DNA of 64,000 bases from Chaetorhynchus papuensis (Eukaryota > Chordata > Aves > Passeriformes > Rhipiduridae), in NCBI GenBank assembly GCA_013396525.1, contig VWYX01000361.1:316039-380038 (forward strand), in the 5' to 3' direction. Below are positions 1 through 13,900 of the stretch, one piece after another. The stretch's first letter is position 1. Every line of letters begins with the position of its first letter. A program made the translations under genes and the position numbers. The notes under the pieces were generated by a model that was not told the origin of the DNA, ran no database searches, and worked only from the letters and a program-made list of their open reading frames with translations.

Positions 1-3000
1 ACAGAGTTAATTAGAGTTAAAACTCCAGCCAGGTCACTCCCTGACAAAATGCAACACTTCTGATGGCAACAATCAGGAACACTTTTAACACTTCTGGTGC
101 TACTGTATTTTTCATAGTTCTGACTATTTTGTGCATGTTCCTTCCACTCATCTCTTGCAGTAACATCTTTGCTCTTTGCCTGGGACTTTCCTTTTGGATT
201 GTCCATCTGCTTTGCAGATATTGGTGACCTGTGGTCTGGTAGAAATGCAAGAGAGTGGGCCATGATCTGGAGATCATCACACACAATTAATATACATGGT
301 GCCAAAGTAAAGAAGGAAATACAGAGCAGATTATTTTTGATTGAGTTGTAAAATGGTTATTCATTGAGTTTTTACGAGGTCTTGGCAAACCTAGGAGGTT
401 TCACGCCTGTAGTTTAAGATTCCACTGTGGGTATTTGCGGTGGATGAATCAGCAGTTCACACAACAGCATTTTCTGTAAATTATTTATCTATTCAAGAAA
501 GTGTAATGTGAGCATATTCTCTGTCCTGAAGGATTGCTGGGTTAGTTCATGCAGGAGAGCAGTGGCTCACATACCGAGCCAGTCCCCTGTGATTCAGGAC
601 CCAGCTGGCCCCCCATGGCAACATCCCATGTGATCTGCTGTGTCTTCCAGAAGCCCAGCAGATAATTCAGGAATGGTTATCAGCAAAAACCAATTTCTGA
701 AGAAAAGGGTTTATTTTCAAAGGCTTAGGCCTCTCATGATGGCAGCTGAAGTTGCCTCGGTTCTTGAACTTTGTTTTTTGAAAATTGCGTGTCTTACAGA
801 GTCAGTTTTGCTTTTTGCACTTTAGGTTTTTTGGAGGCTTAGGATCGTGAAGACAGTCTTGAGAAGAAGCCTCTTTTAGGTACATTGTACAATCAAAACT
901 ATATTTTTTGCTTGTGTAATTATGATGATACCTATATAGAATGCAAATGTTATGTATCACTTAGGTTTTAGTAATAGTACAGTGCTTTAGGATGACATTT
1001 CTAGAGTTAGTTTTTTCTAATTTATTGTAGTAGTGCACTGAATATCAAAGATATATATGGAAATATTTTGCCAATGTTTCTGATGGATTCTGCCAGCAGA
1101 AACTGCAATTTTTATTTTTTAGTTGGCTTTGGGTTTTCTGTTGGACAATTGTCAATATGACTGAGGAGATCTCATTTAAAAAAATTTTTTTTTTCATTTA
1201 CATGATGTTATCCATGGCTGTTGTGGCTCATATCTAGCATTCATACATAAATTCTTCCAATTGTACTAATGGAATTCTAGTCCCAGGCAGCAGCATTTTA
1301 CAGCACCGTAGCAAAAAGCAATGTCTGAAACTAGGAGTGTCTCTAAGAAGTTCTTTCACGTTGAAGCAAAAATGTGCTCAGCAGAAAGAAATGTAAATTT
1401 AGGGAAAATCTCCAATTTCCTATTCTATGCAAAGCTTTGATTTTTTGCTGATTCAGGCAGTAGGGTTGACATTGGAGCTTCTCATTTCTTCTGAAATAAT
1501 CACTTTTTACTTTGGAACAGCCTTTCATTTTTCACAGCACTATCTTCTGAAACAGTCCACTTTGTATGTATGAATCTGTTTTTCTCCAGATAACACAGAA
1601 AGTAAAACTATTAGAAACAGGTTCCCATCTATTACTTTCCGGAGTCCATAGAGAAATACTAATTTTCAGTGGCACCCATTTGGGACCTTTACTGATGTCT
1701 TTTGCCCCCCTTTAAAAAAAAGACAAAAAGAGGAAGAAGGAAATGCATCTGTAGTCTAAATTGACTGTGCCAAATAAAACATTAAATTTCAAAAGAACAT
1801 ATAAAAGGCAGATAGTTAATGGTAATAAAGCTGTCAGTAAAAGGCTGGTGGCTGAGGAGGATTGCAGAGCCTGTCCTGGAGGGGTCCGGAATGTCTCTGG
1901 ATCTACAGGCACTGCCTGCTGGGTGATGGTCAGCACTGTTGGTCATCCCTTGGGTCTCATAGAGCTCTTCCCTAAGACAAGCACAATTTTAACCTTTATT
2001 TAGAAGTGGGATTGTGTGCTATGATGGTACAGTGAGTGTATTCTAAACAAGAAACTTGGGTAGATTTGCCTTTTTTTGACATGAGGGCAACCTGATGTGC
2101 TTGCACCCCTGGCCTAATTACTGCTGGTGTTAAAAACACCCCCGACTCATTGGGGTTCTGTTAAGATTTGCTTTTTATATGGATTTCCATTTATTCCATT
2201 GCCTCTCTTCTGATCAGTTCTACTGTTTCAGTACCTTTTTTTTCGTGGAAATAAAATCCCCAATCCTCCCTCCTGCTGCTTTGCTCTGTGGAAGTACTTT
2301 CTGTTTGGCTCAGGTTTTTCAGTGGAGATACCTTCTGCACCCAGGTGCTTCCTGGCTTTCCTTTGTGATGACCACATCATTATGACTGCCCCACACCTTG
2401 GACGAATGCCCTGGGCCGTGTTGTTCTCTGGGGGGCACAGCGAGGTTCCCATTCTCCTGTCCATCCATCCTTGTGGCTGTCCCAGAGGCTGGTCCCCTCT
2501 GCAGATGGTAGGCAAGGATGAGGGCTGCAGTGGGCACTCTGCTCTTCTCCCTGCCCTGCCCGCCATGCCTCTGCACTCTGGGATCCACTTGGACACTCCC
2601 CAGTGCTGGCTGAACTGCTCCCCAGTTTCAGTGTCAGAGGCTGTGCTGCATTAGGGTACCCCACGGCCACTGCAAGCCTGCCTGGCAAAGTTTTATGTGT
2701 TCTTTTTGACAAAGAAATGTAGCATATTCCAAAAAGCAGATAGTTTTTAGTACATGCCTTTGGAAACAATCAGCTCTGATGTGCAAGTATTTAGGTTTTC
2801 TTCAGCCACTGTTGTTCTTCTTCATGTTTTTGTCGCCCACTCCCATTACAGTTACCTCGAATGACCCAAGTTAGGATATGTTGCAAGACCGTTCTGTAGG
2901 AAAAAGGTCTGTCCCTAAAGTAACTTCCTGAGTGTTCTTAGCACCTCTCCCCATGACCACATGCAGTTTAAAAACCCATAGGTAGCAAATGACACATCCA

Positions 3001-3881
3001 CTGCTCCTGTCAATGTCACGGCCTTGCGTCGCCATGCTGAAAGGTATCTCCTCAATTTATTGTTCCCTGGTAGTTGTTTCTTTGGGAGCAGGCCTTTTGT
3101 ATAGCTATTTGTTGAACTGTGTACCTACTGAATTAGTCAAAGACCTGTATAAAACCATTTTTTTCTTTTCCTCTTTACCCCTCCCCCAAACTTGCTTTTG
3201 TTATGTATTGGCTTGCTAATCCTTGTGTTGAGCAGTATCAGACATCACCTTTCTTGGGGGCACTTAGTCCACTCTTCCGCTTTCTTTGTCAAAGGGCTCC
3301 CTTAATAGGAGAAGTCAACAGGGAGGACAAAAGGGATTGAAAGTTGTATTTAATCGGGGTCAGAGAGGTGGTGTTCAGAGTGACGGGCCCACAGGCAGGC
3401 TGGCCTTTTATGCTTTCCGACACAGATGGTCCCAGAGCATTCAGCTAAGTGAAGAGAAAGCTGCCCAGTGAAAGCTATTGTGGGGCAGCATCGTTACAGT
3501 TGAGAAGGGTTGCCAGGGGTAACTGGAGAGTATCACCAGCATCCTGTGATCACTAGTCTGTGCCATTGAAAACCCCAGACCCGGGATCGCTCTGGTCCCT
3601 TGGCATCCTCCCGATGCTCTGGCGTAAGCAGCAATGTCTCATGCTACCTTTTTAAAATTTAATATCAGTATTTTTACTTTGAGGCACATAAACTGTAGAA
3701 TCATTTGCATTTCTTAATTTCAGAGTAGCCACCTTCTGCAAAATATACAGCCACTTGCTTTGGAACATATTGCTTTTCTTCCCCTGGGGAATAGTCTAAT
3801 AATATTTGAACTTATTAAGATAACACTGTGTTTACAGAAACTTAATTTTTTAACATTTGTCTGAGTGCATGAATAGCTGAA

Positions 3882-3921
3882 TTAAAAAAAAAAAAAGAAA
3901 AAGAAGAGAAAAAAAAAAAAG
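3882..3921. repeat. A-rich low-complexity run
   Basis: Two runs of about a dozen A are separated by a GAAAAAGAAGAG-like core. It could be the tail of an old retroposon, but nothing recognisable precedes it. Confidence 0.7.
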
Positions 3922-4333
3922 GAACTTATATAATTCAACATGAATAAAGACTGCAGGCATGTGCAAAAGCTTTGGAAACTGTGCCCAGAAGAACCCCGGG
4001 GGTTTGCCATGGTACCTTCTTTGGTCTAACCAAGTGGCACATCACAGCAGGTAAAATGTGTTCCTGACAAAATAGTTGAATGCTGCTTTTCTTTTTAAAC
4101 AGCAGCAGCCGTACTGATTTTTTGTTGAAGCCATAGGTGCTGGAGATTATAACTCAGGTGAAATGCTGTTTGAAAGTGCAAGTACAAGCCTTGAGTAAAA
4201 GCATGAGAAGGTCAGCACCGAGAATTCACTGGTGCCCAGCAGCCATCCCTCAGCACGTGCCAGCAGCAGCCGTGGCCACACAGAGCAGATTGGGCTGCTG
4301 GTACCTTGGGATGGCTCTGGAAGGAGCAGATGC

Positions 4334-4582
4334 GGAGCCAGCTGTGCCACACAGGGTCCAGTGCAGAACCAGCTGTGCTGCCCAACATCTGGTGCCAAGC
4401 CAGCTGTGCTGCCCAGAGTCCAGTGCAGATCCAGCTGTGCCTCCTGGTGCCTGGTGCAGATCCAGCTGTGCCTCCTGGCGTCTGGTGCAGATCCAGCTGT
4501 GCCACTCAGTGCCTGGTGCAGATCCAGCTGTGCCACTTGGTATCCAGCACGGAGCCATCAGTGCCACCTGGCAGCACTGCAC
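4334..4582. repeat. 31-bp minisatellite, about 8 copies
   Basis: Diverged head-to-tail copies of a 31-bp unit, each containing CCAGCTGTGC and ending near CTGGTGCA. Four consecutive copies near 4420-4540 are the most alike. The array and its GC-rich flank hold several overlapping open frames on both strands, the longest 369 codons (4137-5246). These have no known domain and are best read as repeat artefacts. Confidence 0.9.
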
Positions 4583-7500
4583 AGCCAGAGCACCTCAGCG
4601 GGTGCCAGCCAGGCCTCCCAGTGACCAGGGGCAATGGGCACCCACAGGACATCACAGCCCAGCCCTTGCCCTGCCACAGGTGTTCTGTCCCTGGGAGCAC
4701 CGCGGGAGCACTGCCTGTGGCCAGGAAGCATCGCAGGGCTGGCACTCCTACCACCTCCCTCACGCAGGGAGGCCCCACAAAGGCAATCATACAGCTCAGA
4801 GTGAGAGGGAATTAAATGACATTTTCATATGGATTTCACTGCGAAATTGGATATTTGAATTTAAAAGTGGCCATTTAGGATATTTCAGCACTTCCGGACA
4901 TTTTTACCAGTGCAAATTTTGTCTACGATTAAGCAGCTCACATCCTCCACTTGTTTGTTCCCTGCTTAGGTCACTGAGATGTTCCAATCTGAGTGCTCCT
5001 GTTGATATCAGTGACAGGGGTGGCACCTGCAGTGATGGCACCTGGATTCTCCACGACCCTCCTTTTTTGTGTGGTGGCAGGGAAGGGGGGCTGTGGGTAA
5101 GACACCCTATTTGTGGTAGAATTGTTTGTGGTTTTTGTTATGGCACTGTCAGATTGCAAAGGAAGGGGAGGTTTTGCAGGGCTTTGTCAAAGCGAGCAGC
5201 CTTGGAAGTCAAAAGTATAATCTTCATTATAATGAAACAGAAATAATGAAGGCTGGAGGCAGGTGTGTAATTCAAAGAGCGCGTTGCCAGAGACAATGGC
5301 AAAAAAGGAAATCAGTGTTTCTACAGCTCCTGAGATATGTTCTTTTCAGGCAACCAGTGAATTTATCATTCTTTATATTTCCGAAAGAGGGAGGCTAGCT
5401 GTGCATTCCTTTCTCAGATTAAATAGTTGTCCCACTTGTTTTCCAGATTTTGAATGTTGCTGGTGAGTGATGTAATCTGTTTGCTTTAAATAGTTTGTTT
5501 GCTTGCCTGCATTTGCGTTGAGTATGTGGCTTTTTACTTTCATACCTCATTTTCATTTTTTTAAACCATTTGAAGATCTGCTGGGTAACAAATTGCAGAT
5601 TATCTTTCCCTTAAGCTTCCCTCTGCACCTCTGTTAAAAAAATAATAGTAAGATAATCACATCTTTCCTAGTGCATCATCGAATTTGTTGATCTTATACA
5701 AACACAGGTGTAAATGAAAGCAAGTGTAGAAATAATGCATCTCAAATGTACTTTCTTCACATTTTTTTGAAAATGAATACCTGATTTTCAGACTTGTGTA
5801 GTAATGCAAAATACATGACTGATTTCAGTCATACTGGATCATCTGAATCACTAACTAACAGCAAAAGGAGATGCAAACTTGAGCATCCCAGCATTTCCTT
5901 ATTGCTAATACGTCAAGGACTCGAACTAAAATTGTTTGAGGTTGTACTTAGTAGACGTCCTTACTGCCACCCAGAATTCATGACGTTTTGGGAGTTTCCT
6001 GCCTCTAGTCTTGCCCTGAATTGAGGAGGTAAGGGTATGAGAAGAAATCTGTAACTGGTTTTTAATTGGCAATCAAGATTTGGATTATTTTTCCTAAACC
6101 ACATGGGTTTGGCATTGAGGCTAGACCTTGTGACAGCTCACGGCTGACAGAACTGGGTGTGTGTGGCAGCTTTACCCGTGCTCATCTCTGTGCTGGCCCA
6201 GCCTGTGAGTCACAGGCTGAAATGCTGTTCCTCAACAACATGGCCAGCGCTTCCAGGCAGGGCTTCCAGCAGGTGTGGCTCCATTTAGGCTCAGGTGAAG
6301 AGATACCGGGCCGGATCTGGTACCCAGCCACCAACACGGGGTGTCTGGTGGCACAGTGCTGGGTGCACCCCACCAGTGGCATCGTCCCAATGTGGGTGTC
6401 ATCCCTCTGTGCCAAGCAGCACAGGACTTGTCTTTGGGCATCCTCGGGGAGCACCAGTGGGACCACCACAGCAGTACCCCCTGCACACTGGTCCCACTCT
6501 GGTCCACAGGCAGGGACCAGATATCTGCTGGAGGGTGGGAGTGGGGTGTTCTCTGCCTTCTCCTCCTCCTTGACAGCCTCGTCAGTCTTTTCTGATGTTT
6601 AGTGTAAAATGGTGCCAGCTCCCTTCAGGAGTGTCTCTCCTAACATTAGCCATATATTCCTCCTTCCCAGCTCATCAAGACTTTAGGAACAGGGCTGATC
6701 CTTGTGAGCTGTGCTGGCTTCTGTGCCCTGGCCACAGGCTTGGAACACCGATCTTATGTTTCATTGCTTTTCTTGTCTCCTTCCTCCCTGCCCACGGGCC
6801 AGTGAAAGATGGTGGGAGTTAGAGAGAGTGTCTGCATTATTTGTTTAAAGGACTGATGAGCTACCACCCTGCTCAGGAAATTTGGTTGATTGCACATTTT
6901 AAATGAGGCCTTGGTGATTTTTTTCAGTGATAGGACCGGTTGTTTTTTTTCCCGGTGTTGCTAGGTAGAAGCAGGATCTGCTTTGGAACCAGCCCTTCGG
7001 TCATGGATTCATACATCCCTTCCTCTTGTCCTCGTGAGGGGGGAAAACCTGGATCAAAGATTTCAGGAGTTATTGCCCAGACTTGTAATATAGAAACTAT
7101 ATTTAGTCAGTTGTGCAGTAGAACCGTGATTCTGCTGCAGCGTAGGGGACTTTCACCTGAGGTACACGGGCAGAACTGATCAGATGATTGAGTCTTTATC
7201 AGAAAGGAGTGACTTAAATCAAAACTTTTGATGTGCATCAGCTTCCTTGAATTAATACAAATACTTCATATTCACTTCAGCTCAGTCACATGAAGTAATT
7301 GACCTGAATTAAGTAACTGCATATTGTAAAGAGTACTGCTGTTTAAAAATGAACATTGAAACAAAAAAGAAGAAGCTTTAATCAAGCAAAACATCATTAT
7401 AAGTGAAATGAAAAAATAGAAATATGAAGTGCATAACAGTTTCCTAATTGAACAGCAAAAAGGTGAGACTTGCAGTATTTGAATTTAGGTAGGAAGAGCT

Positions 7501-10474
7501 AGCATATAATATGCCTTCCATTTATATTGATATCAGGAAGAAGTGATATTAAATGTCCTAAGTGCTGTTTTAAAACTAATTATATGCAGCCTAACTATTA
7601 AGTGCTGCTGTTGTCCAATTCATTTTCAGTAAAGGCTTGTTAAGTTCTCAGAATTCAAATGCTTAAAATCAAGTACAGACTGGTGAGCTCTCCTGGTCCT
7701 TGTGTTCTGCTGTCTATCTCAGGCATTTCACAGGCTGTGAAAACACTTGAGCAGCACCCACTGGGGTTGATGTGGTGCTGATCACATCCCCCCTGGCCCC
7801 CTGCCTGGCAGCACCTGGGCAAGACGTGCAGTGGCCAAGCTCCTCAGGTGTATGAAAAGCTCGTCTTGTTAGGGAACCCAAATTTAGTAGATATGGAAGA
7901 AAGTTTTGTTCATTACAACAGCATACTCTTAAAAAGATTTGACTTTTGGTAGCAGTGAGAAGGATTTTCCTATTGCTGTGGTATCTGTTTAAGGAAAAAA
8001 AAAAGAAAAAACACCCCACAAACAAACAGAAAAGAAACCAAAACCACGGAGACAAATGATCAAAGTATTAATAACTATGTCTTTAGCATCGTAGGAGGTG
8101 CGTTTGACCCCACCATTGAAATGTCAATTGCGGTTACACTGCATGCACAAAATAGAAAGTAAAAAAGAATGAGAGAAAGATCAAGTATACACTATTTTAA
8201 AAATCTGTTTTGTTTTATTTATTAATGGTAAAAAAAGGATTTTCTTCCCATGATGCAGTGGAATGCCCTGGGGTGTCTGCACCCCACTGTGAGATCACTG
8301 TGCCAGTATACGTGGGAAACAGATGAAGCTGGGATCTCAGATTCATTTTATCTCCTTGCAGCATTGAAAAATTTTTGAACAAGCAAAACCTGAATTCTCT
8401 CACTGAGAATTGTTATTTGCTGATTATAGAGACAGCATTTCCTTTTCCCCGCTTTTCTTTGGAAAGAGAAAGAAGGAAAAAGAGTGGCATCTTTTCTGCT
8501 CTGGTCCTTGTTGCAAAGACAGAACTGTTGTAGCCAGTGAGATTTGGCGGTTCTTTGGCAAGGGCATTTCATTTTTCATCACCTCAAAACTGTGCCTCTG
8601 AAACACGGGAAAGTCTGGAAAACTGATTTCTATTGCGAGCAGAAGGCTGATGTTGAGAAGATGTCCATTCCAGCTGGTTTCTGTTCCCGAGAAAAGGGTG
8701 TCTTTTTAATGTGAAACAAAGTAGCACCGAACAATTAGGACTGCAATGGAAAAGGAGATTGTGTACTTTCTCAATCTTTACAGCATTACGATCTCCACCC
8801 CGCAGAGCCAACATAAGAACAGTCTGTAGAGGTGTGACCTTCAGGCTAGCGCTGTGTGGTGCTTTTATGTTCTGGATGTCTACAGTCCTTGGTGGCAGTT
8901 TGGGAGCAGAGCATGGTCTGTGCTGGGACCCACCACAGTTTTCCATGGTAGTAACTCTTGGAAGACCAACTGCACCATCTTGGTATGTGCTTTATAAGCC
9001 ATGGCCAAGGTGTTGAGAAGATCTTTCAGACTCTTCCTGCTGCAGAAGTGTTTCAGGGGTGGGCTAAAGGATCTGCCTGTGGGGCTAATGTCATAAAAGC
9101 CCAGGAAGACCAAATTAGAGTAGAGTGCTTACACTGAAGCTCTCGTCTCATGGAGCAACTGTGCTGTTGCAAATCCTCAGATGCATCAGCATCTTGTTTC
9201 CAGTCACTGTCAGGAGTGCTGTGTCACTGCATCACTCCTCCCTTTTCTTGGTAAGCTCAGGTTTGAAGAAGACTTAATGTGGAGGGGCACCGGGGTGCAT
9301 GGCAGATGGGGAGATTTCTTCAATAGCAAATCTATGAGGTGATGATAATTTCCGTTACCAAAGTTGTACAAGTATTCTGTTCAGTATGAATATTTTTGAG
9401 GAACCTCCTGCTTATGATTCCTATTGCTATAATCATCAGGAGGATCAAAATGGAGAACTGGGAATTTCACCTACTCCGTGTCTCCATATTGGCATCAGCT
9501 CAAACTGCAGTTCTGCTCTCAGAGTAATGCAGTTTCCCGCATCCTGACTCTGACCAGGCACTTTGGGAGTCCTTTTGCTGGAGCTCATTTGAGTCCTCCC
9601 AGGAAAAGATGAAAGTGCTGAGAACTGCCACCCTCAGAGCTGTTTGGGGTCTGTCTCCTCCCAGGAACCCTGTGGTGGTCCTCCTCGTGTTCCCAGAGCT
9701 GTTTGTGGGAGCCTGGTCTGAGCGTGAGGGTAGGAAGGAATCACCAGAGCTGGGATGATTTAGTTTGCCTTTGCCCTAAGGGCCATTTATCAGCACGAAA
9801 GAAAGTTGAACCAAAATTCTGGCCCATACCCAAAGACTGGCACTCAGCCTGCATTGAAATGTGATTTATTTTTTGCTGGGTCCCAAGATTTTGGGAATTT
9901 CAGAGAAAAAGTTAAGATCCCCAATTAAGCTTGACAAATTTCAGATATTCATCTACATCAATATTATTCCAGCTCAGGGATTATTTCCCTACTTTATTGT
10001 TTATGGCAGCATCAAGAGAGCTGTGCTGTTTCTCCAGGATGCAGCTACTGGTGAATGGTTTTAGGTTTGCAATTCAACTGAAGCATTGAATTTCCAAGAA
10101 GCAATTAATTTCCAAGAAGCTTTAAATCTGGATTTCATTGCAGGGAGACACGTCACATTGTTGGCACATACCTTACACGGCGTCTTTTAGCCACGGGGAC
10201 TTTGGCAGATCAGACACCACACACCTTAGCAGAGCAAGGTTCTGTGGACTTTGTTGTCTCCTTTTTATTTATGTTTATATTTCATCCATTTTGTATTGGT
10301 GAAAAAAGGTGTACTATGTTGCCAGCGTAGACTCCCAGGACACAACTGTTCGTCTTCTGTAAAGGTGAGGAGTGGAGCAAGGGTCCTGCTCATGTCTGAG
10401 CAGCCAACCCAGACCCCTTTGATCCCACCATGGAGGGACCCATGTGCACAGTGCCCCGAGCAGCGCGTGTGCCC

Positions 10475-10506
10475 GGGCTGGGCTGGGCTGGGCTGGGCTG
10501 AGCTGG
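10475..10506. repeat. (GGGCT)n short tandem repeat
   Basis: Five perfect GGGCT units followed by one variant. On the plus strand it has closely spaced G triplets and could form a G-quadruplex. Confidence 0.9.
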
Positions 10507-10672
10507 CTCCAGGAGACATTGGTGGCTGCCACAGACACCCTCTCCAGTGATGCCTTAGGTTTTAATTTTTATATTTTCCAAATCCTGCACTGCCCAGTGT
10601 GGAACTCTGCAGTTTCCTGGAGCCTGTTCATTTCTGCTCTCTCCTGCTGGGCACACACAACAAAGCCTCTCC

Positions 10673-10732
10673 NNNNNNNNNNNNNNNNNNNNNNNNNNNN
10701 NNNNNNNNNNNNNNNNNNNNNNNNNNNNNNNN
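10673..10732. other. Assembly gap (60 N)
   Basis: A run of N. The sequence right after it is LTR-like, so the gap probably hides the 5' part of that repeat. Confidence 0.99.
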
Positions 10733-10933
10733 TGGAGAATTAACCCTGAGATGCAAATGAACCAAACCTATAAAAGTGTGAAGAACTCGTGACCTCTCGT
10801 CCATCTCGGGGCCCATCTGGGCAGCAGCCTCTGGCTCCCCAGGGGTACCTTTGAAGGCCTTTCCAATAAATCCCCACCTTTATTCCCTTACTCCTGTCTG
10901 GTCTCTGTTTCTAGGAGGCCTCTTGAGGCATCA
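10733..10933 (+). mobile_element. Endogenous retrovirus LTR, 3' portion
   Basis: The sequence reads like the end of U3 plus R and U5. There is a TATAAAAG box at 10769-10776, an AATAAA signal at 10865-10870 about 95 bp later, then a T-rich, CTGTCTGGTCTCTG-type U5 ending in CA at 10930 or 10933. A perfect octamer ATGCAAAT (10751-10758) lies 10 bp before the TATA box. No internal retroviral coding sequence follows, so it is a solo or truncated LTR. Its left end is lost in the adjoining gap, so target-site duplications cannot be tested. The LTR call rests on element layout and general resemblance to avian ERV LTRs. Confidence 0.7.
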
Positions 10934-13900
10934 CCAGGGCTGATTGAGAGGTGAAGGTTCTCCGTGGCCACAGAGCTGCCGCAGCCCCTGGCTCCCACCG
11001 TGACCTGCCTGGGGAAGGGTTGTGCAGACAAAATCACCATCACTTAAACACAGAAATAGTCCTGGTGATGCTGAATCAATTCTTGGCGACCTATTGATCC
11101 CACAAGGCATTTCAGAATAGCTCTGCCACTGGAGCTCAGGCCTCACAGACCTCACAGCCCTGCGTGCCCAGGCCCTGGCCATGCTCCCGAGCTCCATGTC
11201 TGTCTGTCCGTCTGTCCGTTCTGCAGAGGCTTGCTGGGAATTGGTCTGCAGAAACTCTCAGCATGCTACCACAGCAAATGCTGCAGATGATGTCAGATGA
11301 ATGACACCAGGAAACAAAACTTATTATTCCTGTTTTGAAATTATAACTGTGTCTCAAAACGGGGTGTTTTATTAATAACTTAGACCTTTTTTGGCAGTAA
11401 CATATCCTGAAATTTCCCTTCATTAAACCTACTTTTGGGTTTATCCCTGTTTTCATTTTCTCCCATGTAATTCTGAGTTAGTATTTATTATTTTTCTCTT
11501 CGCCAAAGATTGCTGGAATCTAAAAGGTATTTCAAACAACTCAATCAAATAGCTAAAAAGGGTTTCTCTTCAAAGTAAAGTATTATTCCCTTTTCAGTCA
11601 TATAGAAAAAAATCAAAAAGTGAAATCTTGATGCACCCGATGAGAACAATAGATTTGTGTTCAGCCTTTCCTTCTCTAAATTAGAAATCACAGTATAGAC
11701 AATGGAATTTCTAAATCGTATATTATACCTTATTCTCTGGTGGGAATAAAATGTTCATGTTTGCCTCCTTTTCTCTGTTTAACTTTGACTGCTGTGAACA
11801 CTAGGAAGAATAACCCTGCAGCTTTTCTTTCTTTTTTTCTTTTTTTTTTTTTTAATCTATTCACTTTATACTTTTCAGACAGATTTTTCCCCGGGGTGAA
11901 ACAAAGGTTAACTGAAATTTCCTCTGTTGTGTACCTGAACGAATCAGCAGTTTGAGAAGGAAATCCCATTGATGGGCAAAGAGAGTGACAGGCTCTATTT
12001 AAAGAATTCCCCCGACTGTGTGGTAGACCAACCATGCCATGAATTTAACTGTTCCTGTGGTCCCCATACTTGTACCCACCAAAAAGAGAGAAAAACCTAC
12101 TTTGTTCTGCAAATGTTGCGCTAAGCTTTGAAAATCATGAGCCGCTGAGTTTTGTGAATTAACATGGCCAGCAGTGGCCAGTGCTGAAGGAAGCAGTGTT
12201 ACAGCACAGACAGAAAACAGACAGGAAATTATGCATACTTACATAATGGAAAGGGCACCCTACATGTTCATGTTTAGCATGTGTCCCTGCATTTCAGCAG
12301 TTTGGTGGTACGTATATTCCACAAAAATATGATTTCCAGAATTGTCTTTTGCTTTTTTCACTGCACATTTTTATTCCCACTTGATACATGAGGCTCTTTA
12401 CCCACACAGAGCTGCTGGAATAAATGGAGCAGAGGGAGATGCAGAGTGGCACACGTGTGCAGGAGGGTGCAGATGGGTCACTGGGGAGGTTGTTTGACAC
12501 AGAAACGGGGTACATGTGGTATCAGGGGCCCGGCTCCTGGTAGAGCAGCAGGATACGGTGATTTCTGTATCTATCAATGTCTGCTCTAACACCCAAGGTA
12601 CCTGTCTGTGCCTGGTGAGGGGCTCTTAGCTCATGTGTGCTGCACTCCACGGTCTGTGATGTCCCTGGGAGTGGCCACCCCAGCCCAGCCTCGGGGCCCC
12701 ACCAGCAGACACTGCCGGGGATTAGAGCACCAGTCCTACCCCAACACCAGACCTTTCCTCTGTGGCAGTGATGGTTAAGTCTTCCCCCATGGGTCATAGC
12801 TGCTCAAGTTTGCTTAAAGTAACTTTTACAGCTCCTGGTTTGTTTTTTTCCCCCCCCACTTTTGCAGGACTGTTCAGAGCTCTGTGAGTTTCTTTTCCTG
12901 TTTGAACTCTGTTTGCTTTTGGCCAGCCCTGCCTTTGCTTCAGTCAACTGCTTACATTTTAATTAATTTCAAAATGAGTTGAGTATTGCTTGTTGGATTT
13001 TGTGATACTTTTCAGAAATGGCAGATAAAGGTTGCTAAGAGTAAAGCATTGCAGGGATTTCCCTACTGCCAAAACATGTGTGTATTACTGACACATACAT
13101 AATTTTAGGTATGAAGGGGAGAGGCAAGAAAGCCCTTTTTTGCCATGAGAAAATGTCTCAAATTGAACTTCTGTCAACAATTCCATCGACTGATTTCCCT
13201 GCGGGACTTATAGATCTCTTTTAAAGCTGTCTTAAAGAGATATTGACAGGTGTTGCATTAAACAGCAGGTGTTTTGTTTTTAAGTAAATCATCTCTTTCT
13301 CATCAAGGAAAAGTTGAGAAATCGCTAGAAATGTCTGAGAAAAGCACACCAGGGTTGATGCTGTTCCGCTGTGAGCAGCTGGGGTGTGCAGAGGGGGCCA
13401 CCGATCTCCTCCCTGTGGGGAGGGGTCCCTGCTGGGATGGCCCTGGAGCTGCTGGAATGGGAGCTTCAGCCAGCACGAGGAGGTGCAACCTCTTCTCCAC
13501 CACTTTGGCTGGTCTGCAGCAGGTGAAGAGCAGGTGAAATGTGTGTGGGGTGCACGCACAGCGAGTGTACACACGTGAACACACACCAGCAGACCTGGCC
13601 ATGCAGTTACACACGGGGGTCTGCAGGCTCCTGGAGTACCTCTTCCCAGAAGGGAGGGATGTACAGTGTGCCCTGATCCGTAGAAACCCAAATTCCTGTG
13701 CCCTACCAGACCTGATATCAGGGGGCCACCTCAATTCCTGTTTTGGGACAGAGCTTGGCTGCTACGCTGGCGTGCTGTCATTCCTTTTCCTTTTGTGAGA
13801 AGGGCTGCTTGGGCTCAGGAAATGTGGAACTCAGTACAGCAAGCTGCATTACAGTAAGACTTGAATCACTTCGGTTCACACATAAGCAGGAATTTTCAGA

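Noticed and set aside
4137..5246. 369-codon plus-strand open frame
   Set aside because: Its first half runs through a 31-bp minisatellite and the rest through intron. It has no domain, no splice support, and other frames and the opposite strand are equally open there.
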